A stretch of 64,000 bases of DNA. It comes from Dirofilaria immitis. Lineage: Eukaryota > Nematoda > Chromadorea > Rhabditida > Onchocercidae. Below are positions 1 through 15,969 of the stretch, in pieces (position 1 is the first letter of the stretch; every line of letters begins with the position of its first letter). Under the pieces are notes generated by a model, which was not told the origin of the DNA, did not search any database, and saw only the letters and a list, made by a program, of their open reading frames with translations. The stretch covers positions 2,542,501 through 2,606,500 of the forward strand of contig JAKNDB010000068.1 of assembly GCA_024305405.1 (NCBI GenBank). The letters run 5' to 3'. Made by a program: the position numbers and the translations under genes.

Positions 1-345
1 AGATACAGACATGAATATATAATGCGAAAATGATAATATTCGAAAATGATTATAGATAGATACAGACATGAATATATAATGCGAAAATGATAATATTCGA
101 AAATGATTATAGATAGATACAGACATGAATATATAATGCGAAAATGATAATATTCGAAAATGATTATAGATAGATACAGACATGAATATATAATGCGAAA
201 ATGATAATATTCGAAAATGATTATAGATAGATACAGACATGAATATATAATGCGAAAATGATAATATTCGAAAATGATTATAGATAGATACAGACATGAA
301 TATATAATGCGAAAATGATAATATTCGAAAATGATTATAGACAGA
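1..345. repeat. 57-bp minisatellite, six copies, open at the window edge
   Basis: Six head-to-tail copies of a 57-bp unit start at 1, 58, 115, 172, 229 and 286, each beginning AGATACAGACATGAATATAT. The copies are almost identical. The last decays into AGACAGATATAGACAT at about 340. The array begins at base 1, so its true length is unknown. No protein-coding use is apparent. Confidence 0.95.
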
Positions 346-1020
346 TATAGACATATATAATTTAAATATAAGTAAATAATTATTTAATTCGAATAAATTT
401 ATGCAATAGCTATAAGATATAATTAATTAATTATTGTTGCTAATTAATGGCTAATTAATTTTATTTTTATTAAATTAATTAATTCATTTTGTTTGGAAGT
501 GAAAGAAAAAAATAAATTTTTTTCTTTTTTTTTTGTTAATTTTATTTGTTTCAAAAATTATTTTTTCATTTGATTTAATTAAATGAAAATTGTTTTTTCT
601 TTTTCAATTTCTCAAAAACAATAAATAAATAAAAAGAAAAAACAGTTTAATGTGATAAACAAAAATAAAATAAACAAACTTCTTGAAAAGATATGATAAG
701 ATATAATTTACATCTCTTTAATTCTTTTCATTTTTTTTTACATTTCTTTAAAAGATAATCATCGAAAATAAGAAAAGATTGAAATTATGATAAGTACGAA
801 AGAGAGAGAGAGAGAGAGACGGGCAAAGAGGGAGAAAGAGAGAGAGAGAGATAAAAAGAAAAAGAAAAATGATTATAGAAAGAAATGATAAAGTTTTTTG
901 AGGCGTAAGAAAGTAAAAATGTCTGCTAAAATTTTCAGTTCTTTTATTTCGAAAATTTGAATTTCAAACAAAATGTTTCAAAAAAGAAAAGAAGATTTTT
1001 TCGATATAAAATGTTTCAAC
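346..1020. other. Non-coding AT-rich stretch with GA-rich patch
   Basis: A/T homopolymers and TTAATTAA-like words dominate, with a GA dinucleotide patch at about 800-850. No exon-like ORF with splice sites is visible. Confidence 0.7.
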
Positions 1021-1029
1021 AGAAAAGAG

Positions 1030-1250
<221 letters not shown>

Positions 1251-4200
1251 TTATATAAAAATAGAAATGTAAAATGAACAAAAGAAATTAAAGAAAATTC
1301 TAAAAAGATAAATGAATTTTTGATTAAAAAGTTTAAGAAAAGTAAAAAAATTAAAACAAAAAAAAGAAACGATTTTTAAACAAAAATAATTAATTTATTT
1401 CATTTTTATGCCATTTATCGTCTCAAAAGCTTATCATTTTATCACTCATTTTGACTTATCAAATTATATTTTCCTTTTTTTCCTTTCTTTCATCCATTCG
1501 TTTTATTTTAAAGATTAATGAAATAAATTATTATTCAATTATTTCAATAAAAATTATATGTATTTTTTAAATTTAAGTTTTTCAATTCATTTCATTGGAA
1601 ATATTTGAATTATAGCAAATTTGATTTGCTAACAAATATTTTGATAAGAAATCAAAATCAAAAAAAAAAAAAACTTATTGTTGATGGATGAAATGAAAGT
1701 TACGACATATGTTCACGTTTAACAGATTACTTATTCACGTGAGAGAGAAGTGAACATTTCGTTCAAATTATTTTCTACAACAAAATCTTCTCGACTTTTG
1801 TTCTTTTTTTTTCATAATTAATGCTGTACTGATAAAAATTTACTGCATAAAAATCTATGATTTATCAATTTTATCATATGCCACTTTTTTTCCAACCTTT
1901 TATGCATTATAAAATAATGTTACTATTGAAGAAGGATGAAAAGATTATCATATCAATAATTATTAATTAATTATTGCTAATTAATACAGTAATCAATTAT
2001 ACTGTTCATTATTATTTTATTATTCAGTACCGTATAATGATAAATAATATCACATAATATCTTTCATGATACTGTCATCTATCAGTTTGCATTTTGTCTA
2101 ATTCTAAAATATTAATTAGCATAATTGCGCCTACTAATGTTATATCATATATTATAGATTTATGAAATGTATAATTTATTCCATTCGGAGAATGAATTTT
2201 TATTACAAATGATTAATGCATTTATTACTGATAAATGATAATAGATATCAAAAAAGTTGATAACCTAAAAGAATGAAAAATTATTGATCATTAATGGAAA
2301 ATATGACAAAGATCATCGAGTTTGCTAGTTATTTTATTTTCTTTTTTTTTTTTGGATTTTATCTAATTTATAATTTAATTAAATGAATTATAATATCTGA
2401 TCTATAATATCATTTTATTTCGATCAAAATAAATGATCGTTGAATTTCTTGTTTTCTAATATTTTTATTTATCATTCATCAATTTGCATATATCATCAAA
2501 CATGAGCACTCATATCATTAAAATTCTGCTAATTATTTTAAACATAATGATTATATATAAGATATGTGATTAGGATTTTACAGTAATTTGCTAAAAATAA
2601 ACAAATAGACAAAAGAAAATAAACAAATCAAAAAATATTTATATTATATTAGTCAAAATAAAAAATTTCATATAAGAAATATAAAATTATTTATTAAAAA
2701 ATAAACAAATAAACAAATCAAAAAATATTTATATTATATTAGTCAAAATAAAAAATTTCATATAAGAAATAAATTTTTAAAATAATTTATTAAAAAATGT
2801 AAACAAATAAAAATTTGTTATTTTATTTCAATAATGATATCATCAAAACATATCTGTGCTATATCATTTTGAAATAAAAATTTTATTTAAAAAAAAAGAA
2901 AAAATAAAATAAACAAAATAAAATCTCTCAAACATAGTAAATAAAAATTTAAAATAAAAACTTTTTATTTTTTGTTTACTTCGAGAAATGATGTCATTTA
3001 TTAGCATAAAGTTGAAATGATTGCTGTTTTAATTATCAAATTAAGCATATAAATGAATTCAATCCTTTAAATGGAATAATAAATTAAGTTCCAATTTATT
3101 CCATTAATGGTCGAATAATAAATTAAATTCCAATTTAGTCCATTAATAGTTTAGCAATAAAAAAAAAAAAAATATGTTCTAAAAAACTTCCGCCATGAAA
3201 TAGCAAACTAAAAATGTTACAGTATTAAATAATGCATTAACTTTTCCCTTTTTTTTTTGATTTTATTCTTTTTATTTGCGAAAAAAATAACGAACAATTA
3301 GTTTTTATAATTTGCGAAAAATCGCAAAGAAAAAATTTTTTTAATTTACGAAAAAAAAGATAGCAAAATATAAGCTTACCATTGATTTATCAATTCTAAT
3401 TAAATTCTAAGAATAATAATAAATGGAGCGAAAATTTTTATATGAATAAATTTAAATAAAAAAGAAAAAAGTATAATATCGGAAAGAATAAATTTTTAGA
3501 AATCTAAAAAAATAAGCAAATAAATAAAAAAATTTATTGAGCAAAAAAGAAAAAGTTTATTTATACATATGAATTAAAATTTTTTCTTAATGAATAGGAT
3601 TTTGTTATATTTTTTCAAGTTTAATTAAGCCATTTCAAATTTTTTCTATTTTATACTTTCGTTCGTTTTTTTTTTTAATTTCAGAATTTCTTTTAATTGA
3701 TATCAAAATAATGAAATGATATTTGTGACAAGTTTTAAAGAGTGAGCAATTGAGAGTTGGCTTAATTTAAATAATTTAAAAAAAAAAATGAGGAAGTAAA
3801 ACGGAAGAAAATGTCGCGAACAAAATTTACATATTAAAAAATTATTCATCAAACGAATAAAATTAATTAATTTTAAATTTGTATTATAAGTTCTGTTTTT
3901 TTGATTTGTGCAAGCAAATCATTCTAACTGATATTATTGATAAAATAGAATTTAAGTACAAATATCAGGTAGCAATTTTATTTTAGATTATAAATATATC
4001 TTTAATTAGAATAAACAAAATCAGATTGAAATTATCAGAATAAATACGATAAATATGATAGCTGCATTGTTTTTTATTAACGATATCACTCAAAATTTGC
4101 TTAATTGTTTTTATTAATTCAGCATATGATTAATAACACAGGTAAACGGTATATTTAATATAATCAGTATATCAGTTTATAGCTAAAATGGAATATATAA

Positions 4201-5756
4201 AGTAATACTTAATATTATAATAAAAATGAATGATAGCAGCAAATATTTTCAATACTAAATTAAATTTGACTATTTAATGATAATCCTATGAGAATAAGCA
4301 ATTTTTGAAAACTGATAAGAAGAGATAGATATAAGCAGAAAGAATTAGTAATTGATAATGAATAACTTTAATAATTAATAATTAAATTTGTCATTTGCTA
4401 AGTATTTTGATATTTTATTATTTTTGTTGTTAAAATAATTTTAAATTAAAAAAATATGCAAAATTTTTAACAAAATCGAAAAACGATTTAGTATAAATAT
4501 ACTAAAATTATACAATTTATAATTAATAAATTATTTATAATATAAAAATTCCTCAATTATTTCTTATTTGATTATAAATTAATTTTTTGATTTCAAATTT
4601 ATAATTTATAACTAAAAAAAATGATAAAGGATAATTGATGAAGCGAAAGATAGGATTATTATTTTGCATATTTTTGAGATGATATAATTAAGATGTACTA
4701 TTTTCGAAATAGACTAACGATAATCGAAAATAGGCGAATAATCTATGCTAATGACATTGTTGATAATAATAATAATAATAATAATAATGATAGTAGTATG
4801 TTGATAATGATGATTAATGATAGTAATTAGTAGTAATGATGATGATAATAGGAAATACTTTATTTACATCATTATATATTTGTTACATAAGTTAGTTTTA
4901 ATATATCATATAAAGAGACGAGAAATCTGATTTTAAAGTAAAATGTTAATTAACTATTATAATTTGAATTATATGCTAATATATGCAAAGAATTTATATG
5001 AACGTGAATCTATTAATTGAAAAATCGTATAATTAAGTGAAATTCGAGAATGAAGTTCTCGAATTTATTGCTTGATAAAATTTCATTTTTAAATTGAGAA
5101 ATATTAATGAGAAGAAAGGAAAGTTTAAAAAAAAAATTGTCATTTCTCATTAAAATATTAATAATAAGCAAATATTATTTGTAATAAGCAGAAAATTTTA
5201 ACAATCATTTTTAGAAATTATTGGCAAGAAATTATCCGAGTCTCGATGATTACTAAAAATTTGATTGAGAAATAGAGTATGTCGCTTTGGCATGTGACAT
5301 ATTTCCTCTTCTCGAGAATGTGTAAATAATGCTCAACTTAATTCTCAAATTTTTCACTTCAATAGTTATAAGTGTTAGCTAAACTAACTAAGTCAATATG
5401 CTTCATAATGCAAACTAGTAGGATTAGTTATTCGATTAAATTCATTGATATTATTATGATAATGAAAATAAAGAATCACCAAATGTTTATATACAATATA
5501 AATTTTTCCATATCATATCAATTGTTCTATCAAAATAATCGCTAATTTTCCATTTTCATTCAAAATAATCGCCTAAAATTTTTATTTTTTCTATGCTTTT
5601 TTTATATGATTAATATTATTAAATTGAAAAAATAAAAGTTGAATGAATCATTTTAATTATGTTACTTAACTGCTTTTTAATTTATGTAAAATTTCAATTT
5701 TGGCAACTATTATTATATGCGTATCAATGAATACTTTTTTATAAATTTATAAAATA
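1251..5756. other. Long intergenic stretch, no gene seen
   Basis: Very AT-rich with poly-A/poly-T tracts. It contains a 90-bp direct duplication (about 2622-2790), a ~45-bp duplication of the TTCCAATTTA type (about 3065-3150) and an ATA/GAT-rich patch at 4768-4855. No ORF with coding character or paired splice sites was found. Confidence 0.7.
2622..2790. repeat. 90-bp tandem duplication
   Basis: The block containing ATATTATATTAGTCAAAATA starts at 2641 and again at 2731, so two near-identical units lie head to tail with a 90-bp period. Confidence 0.85.
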
Positions 5757-5886
5757 TTAATGATAATGATGATAATAATAATAATGATGACGGTGATGAT
5801 GATGATGATAATGATGATGATAATGATGATAATAATAACAGTAATGATGATGATAATGATAATGATAATGATGATAATGATGATGG

Positions 5887-5935
<49 letters not shown>

Positions 5936-5990
5936 ATGATGATGATGATGATGATGATAATGATGAGTGATGATGATGATGTTGATAATG
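5757..5990. repeat. (GAT)n trinucleotide repeat
   Basis: About 230 bp of GAT/GATAAT repeat. The purest run is at about 5884-5960, with interruptions by AAT, GGT and ATAT. Confidence 0.95.
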
Positions 5991-6339
5991 ATAAACTGTA
6001 AAAATAAATTTAAATATTTTAATTACTTTCTCTTATCAATTAATTTCTAGCAATATGAATCAGTTTATAAAGATTAATGACTGATGAATCAATAAATATC
6101 ATTTGATATTATCATTAATGAATATAGATATGTATATCTATTCCAAAATATATCTTTACTCGAATATTAAAGTTTTCATTTTTATTTTGCTTCAAATATT
6201 ACAAGTATAAAAACGAGAAATATTTGTTATTTTTGAAAATAATAAAAAAAACGAATAATTGGAAAGAATTTTTTCTTTTAAAACAAAACAAATTAATTTT
6301 AAATAAATGAATGATATCAATTTGTTTTAATTATTGAAT

Positions 6340-6535
6340 AATAATAATTCGTATAGCTAATTTTAATTCCATTAAAATATAAATTACAAATTATAAATTC
6401 TTTTAAATGGAATGAATCTTACAAATCTAAATATTTTATTAATTATTCAATAATAATTATTTGTGTTTTAATTCCATTAAAATATAAATTAGAAATTACG
6501 AATTTTTTTAAAAGGAAATGAATTTTATAAATATA
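6340..6535. repeat. Diverged ~110-bp direct duplication
   Basis: The segment with AATTCCATTAAAATATAAATT at about 6365 recurs at about 6471 with the same flanking TTATTGAATAATAATAATT-like and AAATGGAATGAATCTTA-like words. This indicates an older local duplication. Confidence 0.65.
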
Positions 6536-6649
6536 AATAAATAAAAATGTACTTAATCGTTATTTAGTAATAGAATTAGGTGTAAAAACTTGAAAAAGTT
6601 GTTGGCAATTTTTCTAAAAATATAAGAAATTCAAAATGAAAAAAAAAAA

Positions 6650-6735
6650 GGAAGGAAGGAAGGAAGGAAGGAAGGAAAAGTCAAAATATATATCTCTTAA
6701 ACAATCCTTCCCTATATATATATATATATATATTT
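6650..6735. repeat. (GGAA)n and (TA)n microsatellites
   Basis: A GGAA run at about 6651-6677 is followed by a TA run at about 6713-6733. Confidence 0.9.
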
Positions 6736-8463
6736 GTCAATATTTTGCAATTTTAAGAAGAGATTATTATTATTATTCATGTGTGAACATATATATATAT
6801 ATGTAATATATATATGAAAATCAATGATTGAATGAATAATCAAAGAAGAGAGTAAATAAATAAATAGAAACTTTTATTAATATTATTAAATTTAATGATT
6901 TCAATTTCATTCATTTTTTGTTTTCGATTATTTGCACATCAAATATTTCAATAATTTATTAATCGAATTTTTCATAAATTTTAATTCTAAAAATTTGTTT
7001 GTTATTGTTAATTAAATTTTTACTTAATATTAATTAAATAATTAATTTATGAAAACGAATACGAATAAATGAGTAAATAATTTGAAAAAAAAGAAGGAAA
7101 TAATGAAATAGAAGGATAGAGAAAATATTAAGTTTCAAAAATCCTTTCTTTCTTTTTTTCCTTTTCTTTTCTCATTTTTTTCAATATATTTCATTCATTT
7201 ATTATCTTTTATCCATTAAAATCTTACAAAATAATAATTATGTCTATCGATAATTGAATTTCGCTTTTTTCTTTTTTCCCTAGATTATCTAAAATAAAAA
7301 TGAAAATGTGATGAATATAATTTATTTAATAGCATCCTTTTTTTTTTCTTTTCGAGAATGCAAAAATAATTATGAAAAGTTTTTTTGTTTTAAAAATTAT
7401 TTTCAAAAGTTTTTTGATACGAGCAAAATACTTGTAAAATTCACATATTAATATTTAATGAATATGCAATTCATGAAATATTAAATGGGGAAAATTTCAA
7501 GTGATAAGGGTAATCAATTCTTTCAAATTTAAAATCTCTCTTAGATTGAAAAAATCCAAATAAATGATAAAGCATATTTTTCTCCATTTGAATCTTACCC
7601 ATATGATTAGATTATGAAAAAAAAGTGATTGATAAATTTTTGAATTGATCAATTTGATTTTAATGATATTAAAATGATAATAAAAATAAAAAAAAATCCT
7701 AAACTGATATATATGATTGAAAATCTTTGTATATTACAAGAGAGGAGGAAAGTAAAGAAAATAATTAATATTTCGAGAAATAAAATTTGATATAATAAAA
7801 TTTCTTCTGCTACACGACGATATAAAATAATAAATGTTGTGTGCTAAAAGAGAGCGAATTTTGAATTGTTAAAATGAAATATTTTAACTCTCGAGATATT
7901 ACTTTAATTCTTCGAGAATTATATCTATTGTGATATTATTCTAACAAAATTCTCTAATGTAAATGAAAAATTCATAAATCTTTGTCGATTAGTTTAAACA
8001 TTGTATGAAATCTCGTATCAATTATATATAATGAAATTTTAGCAAATTTGTTGATCAAATTAGAATAGGATCGATATATTTTCATTTTTTCGAAATATTT
8101 CCGCTAATAATTTTTGATAATTTGATAAACAGATCAATCGATCATTTTAAATTGAATTAATCAATAGTGCTATTATTAGCAATATTTTTTTAACATCTCT
8201 TTTCAATTCATTTTTCTTATTTATGATAAATTTTTGTTTTTTATCAATATATATGATAAAATTTTTATCATACAATTAAGTTTGATATATAATTGAGGGA
8301 AATATTTCAATAAATTCGTTTTTTTATTTTTTTAAATTAAATTATTTTTCAATTGTTAATGGAAAAAGCTCAAAAATAGAAAAATATGATAATAATAAAA
8401 TATTGTTTTTATGCTTTTATATTTTTAAATTAAATTTTATCAACAATTTTGATTATATTCATT

Positions 8464-8630
8464 ACATACACCTACACATACACATATATACACATACATA
8501 CACATGCATACATACACATACACATACACATACATACACATGCATACATACACATACACATACATACATACACATACATACACATACACATACACATACA
8601 TGCATACATATATATGCATGCATACACATC
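8464..8630. repeat. CACATA/CATACA hexanucleotide array
   Basis: About 165 bp of alternating CACATA and CATACA with occasional GCATGC interruptions. It is open in all plus and minus frames, so the His/Ile/Tyr/Thr and Met/Cys/Val ORFs there are repeat artefacts. Confidence 0.95.
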
Positions 8631-8734
8631 TAAACATATCGATTTTTGCGGAATTGAATTAGCTGCCAACGTAATGTCAAAATTCTCACTTTTTTTTTGA
8701 ATTCAATGGAGTAAGTTTAATTCATATTTGTGAT

Positions 8735-9470
8735 ATTATCAATTTATTTTTATATCAGTGATATCATTATTGTTATTATGAATTAAAGATTATAGCTATA
8801 TCATTATTACGAATTAGTAATATCGTTATTATGGAAAAATGACTAATGATATCGTTATTGTTAATTAAAGATTACTGATATGATTATTATAAATTAAGGA
8901 CTAATGATATCATTATTATGGAATAAAGATTAGTGACATCATTGTTATGAATTAAGATTAGTAATAGCATTATTATGAATTAAAGATTAATGATGTCATG
9001 TTAATTAATGATTAGTGAGTGGTATGATTATTATGAATCAAAGATTACTGATATGATTATTATAAATTAAGAACTAGTGATATTCGTTATTATTAAAGAT
9101 TAGCGATACATTTATTGTAAATTGACGATTAGTAATAGCATTATTGACGATTAAGGATACCGTTATTATGGATTAAAGATTAGTGATATATATCATTATT
9201 ATGGAAAAAGACTAGTGATATCGTTATTGTGAATTAATGATTACTGATACGATTATTATGAATTAAAGATTAGTGATACCGTTATTATGAATTAAAGATT
9301 AATAATATCATTTTTGTGGAACCAAAACTAGTGATACCGTTATTATGGATTAAAGATTAGTGATATATATCATTATTATGGAACAAAGATTAGTAATATC
9401 GTTATTGTGAATTAATGATTGCTGATATGATTATTACGAATTAAAGATTAGTGGTATAATTATTATGAAT
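8735..9470. repeat. Decayed ~30-bp minisatellite (GATATCATTATTATGAATTAAAGATTAGT type)
   Basis: Some 20-25 imperfect copies of a unit built from GATATCATTATTATG, AATTAAAGATTA and GTGATA follow one another. Substitutions and small indels differ in each copy. The array is old, without a coding frame. Confidence 0.85.
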
Positions 9471-11334
9471 TAATTAAAATTAATGAATAATTTAATAGAA
9501 AGGAGAAGAAGGAAATGAAAAAATAAAATTTTTTAAAAATTTTCTGTTACGATTCTTTTTTTTTTTTTTAAATTGTATTGTTAGAAGAATAATTATATCA
9601 TTTTGAAATGTGATATAGCGATATGAAAGCAAAATCAATTTTCAATTTGCTAATTTATTTCAGTCATTGTTTAGTTATATTATAAACGAATTCAAGGCTT
9701 AAAAAAGCTATTCTGTGATAATATTGGTGATAAATTCTACATTTATCAATGATATGGTAAGTTGCAAAATTTTATCAGTAATATTTTTAATGAACATTCC
9801 GTTACGATTCTAATATTTATAATATATTAGAAAATGAATAATTGCGAAAATTATCATGCCTACGATGAAAAGACTAATTGATTTTTATATTTGATAAGAG
9901 GTGAATGCATAAAATTAATTATGTTCTAGGATTATGACATCGCAAATCGAAAGGTCGAATTTTCTCAAGTATATTGACATAATTGTGATTCAATAAATCT
10001 CTGTCTATCTATCTTTCTCTTCCTCTCTCTCTTTCTTCTCTCTCTTCATCTATCTCTTCCTTTCTCAATCCCTATCTATCGCTCTCTACCTCTCTCTCTC
10101 TTTCTGCAATAAGTATGGTAAAATTAGACCTCATCCTTTCCTCTTATATTCGCTATAAAAAAATGAATAACGAGAGGTCAAATTCCTCTTCTCTTTCAGT
10201 TATTCATCAATGTCATTTGGTTTTTTTTTCCTTATTTCTCTTCGAATTTTTCATTACTCTTTTCATTTTGCTTTTTTTTTTGTAAAATATTCTTTTAAAT
10301 AAATGTATTTTAAGAGAAATCAATCCCATTAAATTTATTCCTTTATATTTTCACCAATAATATTTAATTGAAATTCAATCAATAATTTACAAATATATCA
10401 TTTGATATATACTTATCAAATGATAAGTAAATTCATTTTTTTATAATTCAAATATTTAAATAAATATTTTTCATTGCTTTGTACTAATTATATTCAATCG
10501 AAATTAATAACTCATTTTTCTTTCTTGCATATTTTAATAAGAAATTTATTAGCTTCTGATAAAATTTAAAATTAATTACAAATAATCTTTCTTGAGAAAA
10601 AAAATGACAAAACGGAATATTCTGAGATAGGTAAAGTTGATCTTTCTCCCCAGTACGGTTAAGCTTACAATTCAACGAGGTACTATAGCAAGTAAACTGT
10701 AAACCACCATATAGCGAATGAGTAATATGGATAATTTTACAATTTCAAATAGATACTGTAGTATTGCACTGCAAACCACCGTATAACGGAAGAGTGAAAG
10801 TTTTTCATATATAGTTCATAAAATATTTGCTCTTTTTCCATCTGGGATGTCTTGGGTGATGAAGGCTAGGGGAGTCTGGGAAATCCCAGGAATTTAAGGC
10901 GATTTTGCTTTTTCGTCGGATTAATTGTTGGAAAGTAATTAAAAATAAAATTGGTTGCATTTTAATGAGTGATAGGAAATTTTGAAATTTAAAAAATTGA
11001 AATCTTTCGCTTTAATGAATATTAGTCACTAATTGTAATCAATTTTACATGCACTTAATATAACTATAATTGTTTGTTGATGGTAATTTTTCGTATTTCA
11101 AATCAGTTATCTCTAATGATAATTTAGGATCAAAAAAACTTTTAAACTCTAAAAATATAAAGATTTTTTTGATGTTATAGTCATGCATTGAATAATTTTT
11201 AATTTGAGTAATTGAGAAATTTATTGAATATGTTGGCCAAATATCAATTAATGAATCAATCTCTTCGAATTATTTGATGAAAGACTTGATTTTTGATGTT
11301 TTAAACATTCTTTTGAAACATTTTAAATGTTCAG
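9471..11334. other. Intergenic region upstream of the PRPP synthetase gene
   Basis: It contains a CT-rich tract at about 10010-10110. A diverged pair of about 90-bp spaced words lies around 10690 (CTGTAAACCACCATATAGCG) and 10769 (CTGCAAACCACCGTATAACG). A locally GC-richer patch at about 10838-10920 could be an unrecognised 5' exon or ncRNA of the next gene. No start-codon exon for PRPP synthetase could be fixed here. Confidence 0.5.
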
Positions 11335-14692
<3,358 letters not shown>

Positions 14693-15900
14693 TAAGCAAA
14701 TGCATTAATATGATGCTAATGCTGCTGCTATTATTATCGCAATTGTTGGAATAGAAAAGAATCATACTTTATTTTTCAATTTTCATTATTTTAATATTAT
14801 TATTTCTTTAATAATTCTAATCAGTTTTCTTATATTTCAATATTTCTTTAATTATTTGCATTGTTTTTTATTATATTTTTTCTTATATTTGTGCTCTCTG
14901 CTAGAAACTGCGCTCAACATTTATTAATATTGAAGATGATAGTTAAATTGTACATGTTTTTACTTTAAATCGTGTTAACATAAAAATTTTTAGGATAGAA
15001 TAGATGATATTTGGGGGTTTGAACTATCTTTTTATTATCTTAAATCTATTTCCTGTGTGTTGTGATTCCCTGCTTTCTTATTGTTTGTTTTCAGTAGTGT
15101 TGCGGTCATTTAATTGGTTAAGAAATGCTTTCAGGACTCTCAACTTTAAATGATAAATGATTTTGTTGGTCACTATTAATGATATGCCACCAATATTCTC
15201 ATGGACTTAATTATTTGGTTTAAAGAGATTTTCTTACCATTACTTTAATTAGTCAGGTATTCAAATAGGGCTTTTTGTTATTTTAATTAATCATTTATTT
15301 TCATATAATTATTGCTGGAATATCATAGTGTAATGAAAATTTTGTCAAAAATGATGCATAAGAGATTACTTTCGATGGATGCGATGAAGAAATTATTCTT
15401 GAAATGATCGATATATCCTTTTTCTCATTGCGAAATATTTTTATTACGCAATTAAATATTTTTCAAACGTCATATTGTAAATATTCGCAATTTTCGATTC
15501 AAGAAAAATACTCAATAAAGATGACTAATTTAATCATCAGTTTTTGGGTTTTCAAATTTATAGTTCATCATTTTTCCTATGAATATTTAAATTTATAAAA
15601 ATTATGATATTTAAATAAAAATTATTGCAGGAATTTTTTTTCATATGGAATTTGGGATTAAATAATCCAATCTAATATAAAATCATGAGATATTGATTGA
15701 GCATTTTGAAATTCTTTAAAGAAGATCTTTTTGTTGTAAAAATAAAGGGAAACGTCAATTCGTAAGATTAATTACCAAGATTGAAAATAATAATGAGTGT
15801 TTCTTGCGTGAGATTCACCGATAGTTATTCGAAAGAAAATGAGACAAGACGATAGTATGCATCAAAATTCATTTCTTCAAGCTATGAACCTGATTTTCTA
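14693..15900. other. Spacer between PRPP synthetase and membrane-protein genes
   Basis: AT-rich with no coding exon seen. The short ORF around 15404-15598 is rich in Ile/Phe/Ser and has no splice context. Confidence 0.6.
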
Positions 15901-15916
15901 TCTCTTTTTATTTCAG
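15901..15916 (+). promoter_or_regulatory. Candidate trans- or cis-splice acceptor of the membrane-protein gene
   Basis: TCTCTTTTTATTTCAG ends at 15916, 53 bases before the ATG at 15970. It matches the nematode TTTCAG consensus and may be where a spliced leader is added. The leader itself is not visible, so this is inference. Confidence 0.45.
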
Positions 15917-15969
15917 GTAGATAGAATTTCTTTCCATTTTGTGCTTTCACGAAGATTATATTGAGGTGG

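Noticed and set aside
1..345. CRISPR-like direct repeats
   Set aside because: Units are contiguous identical 57-mers without unique spacers, in a eukaryotic genome.
8403..8700. Four overlapping His/Ile/Tyr or Met/Cys/Val ORFs
   Set aside because: Artefacts of the CACATA/CATACA repeat, open in all frames on both strands.
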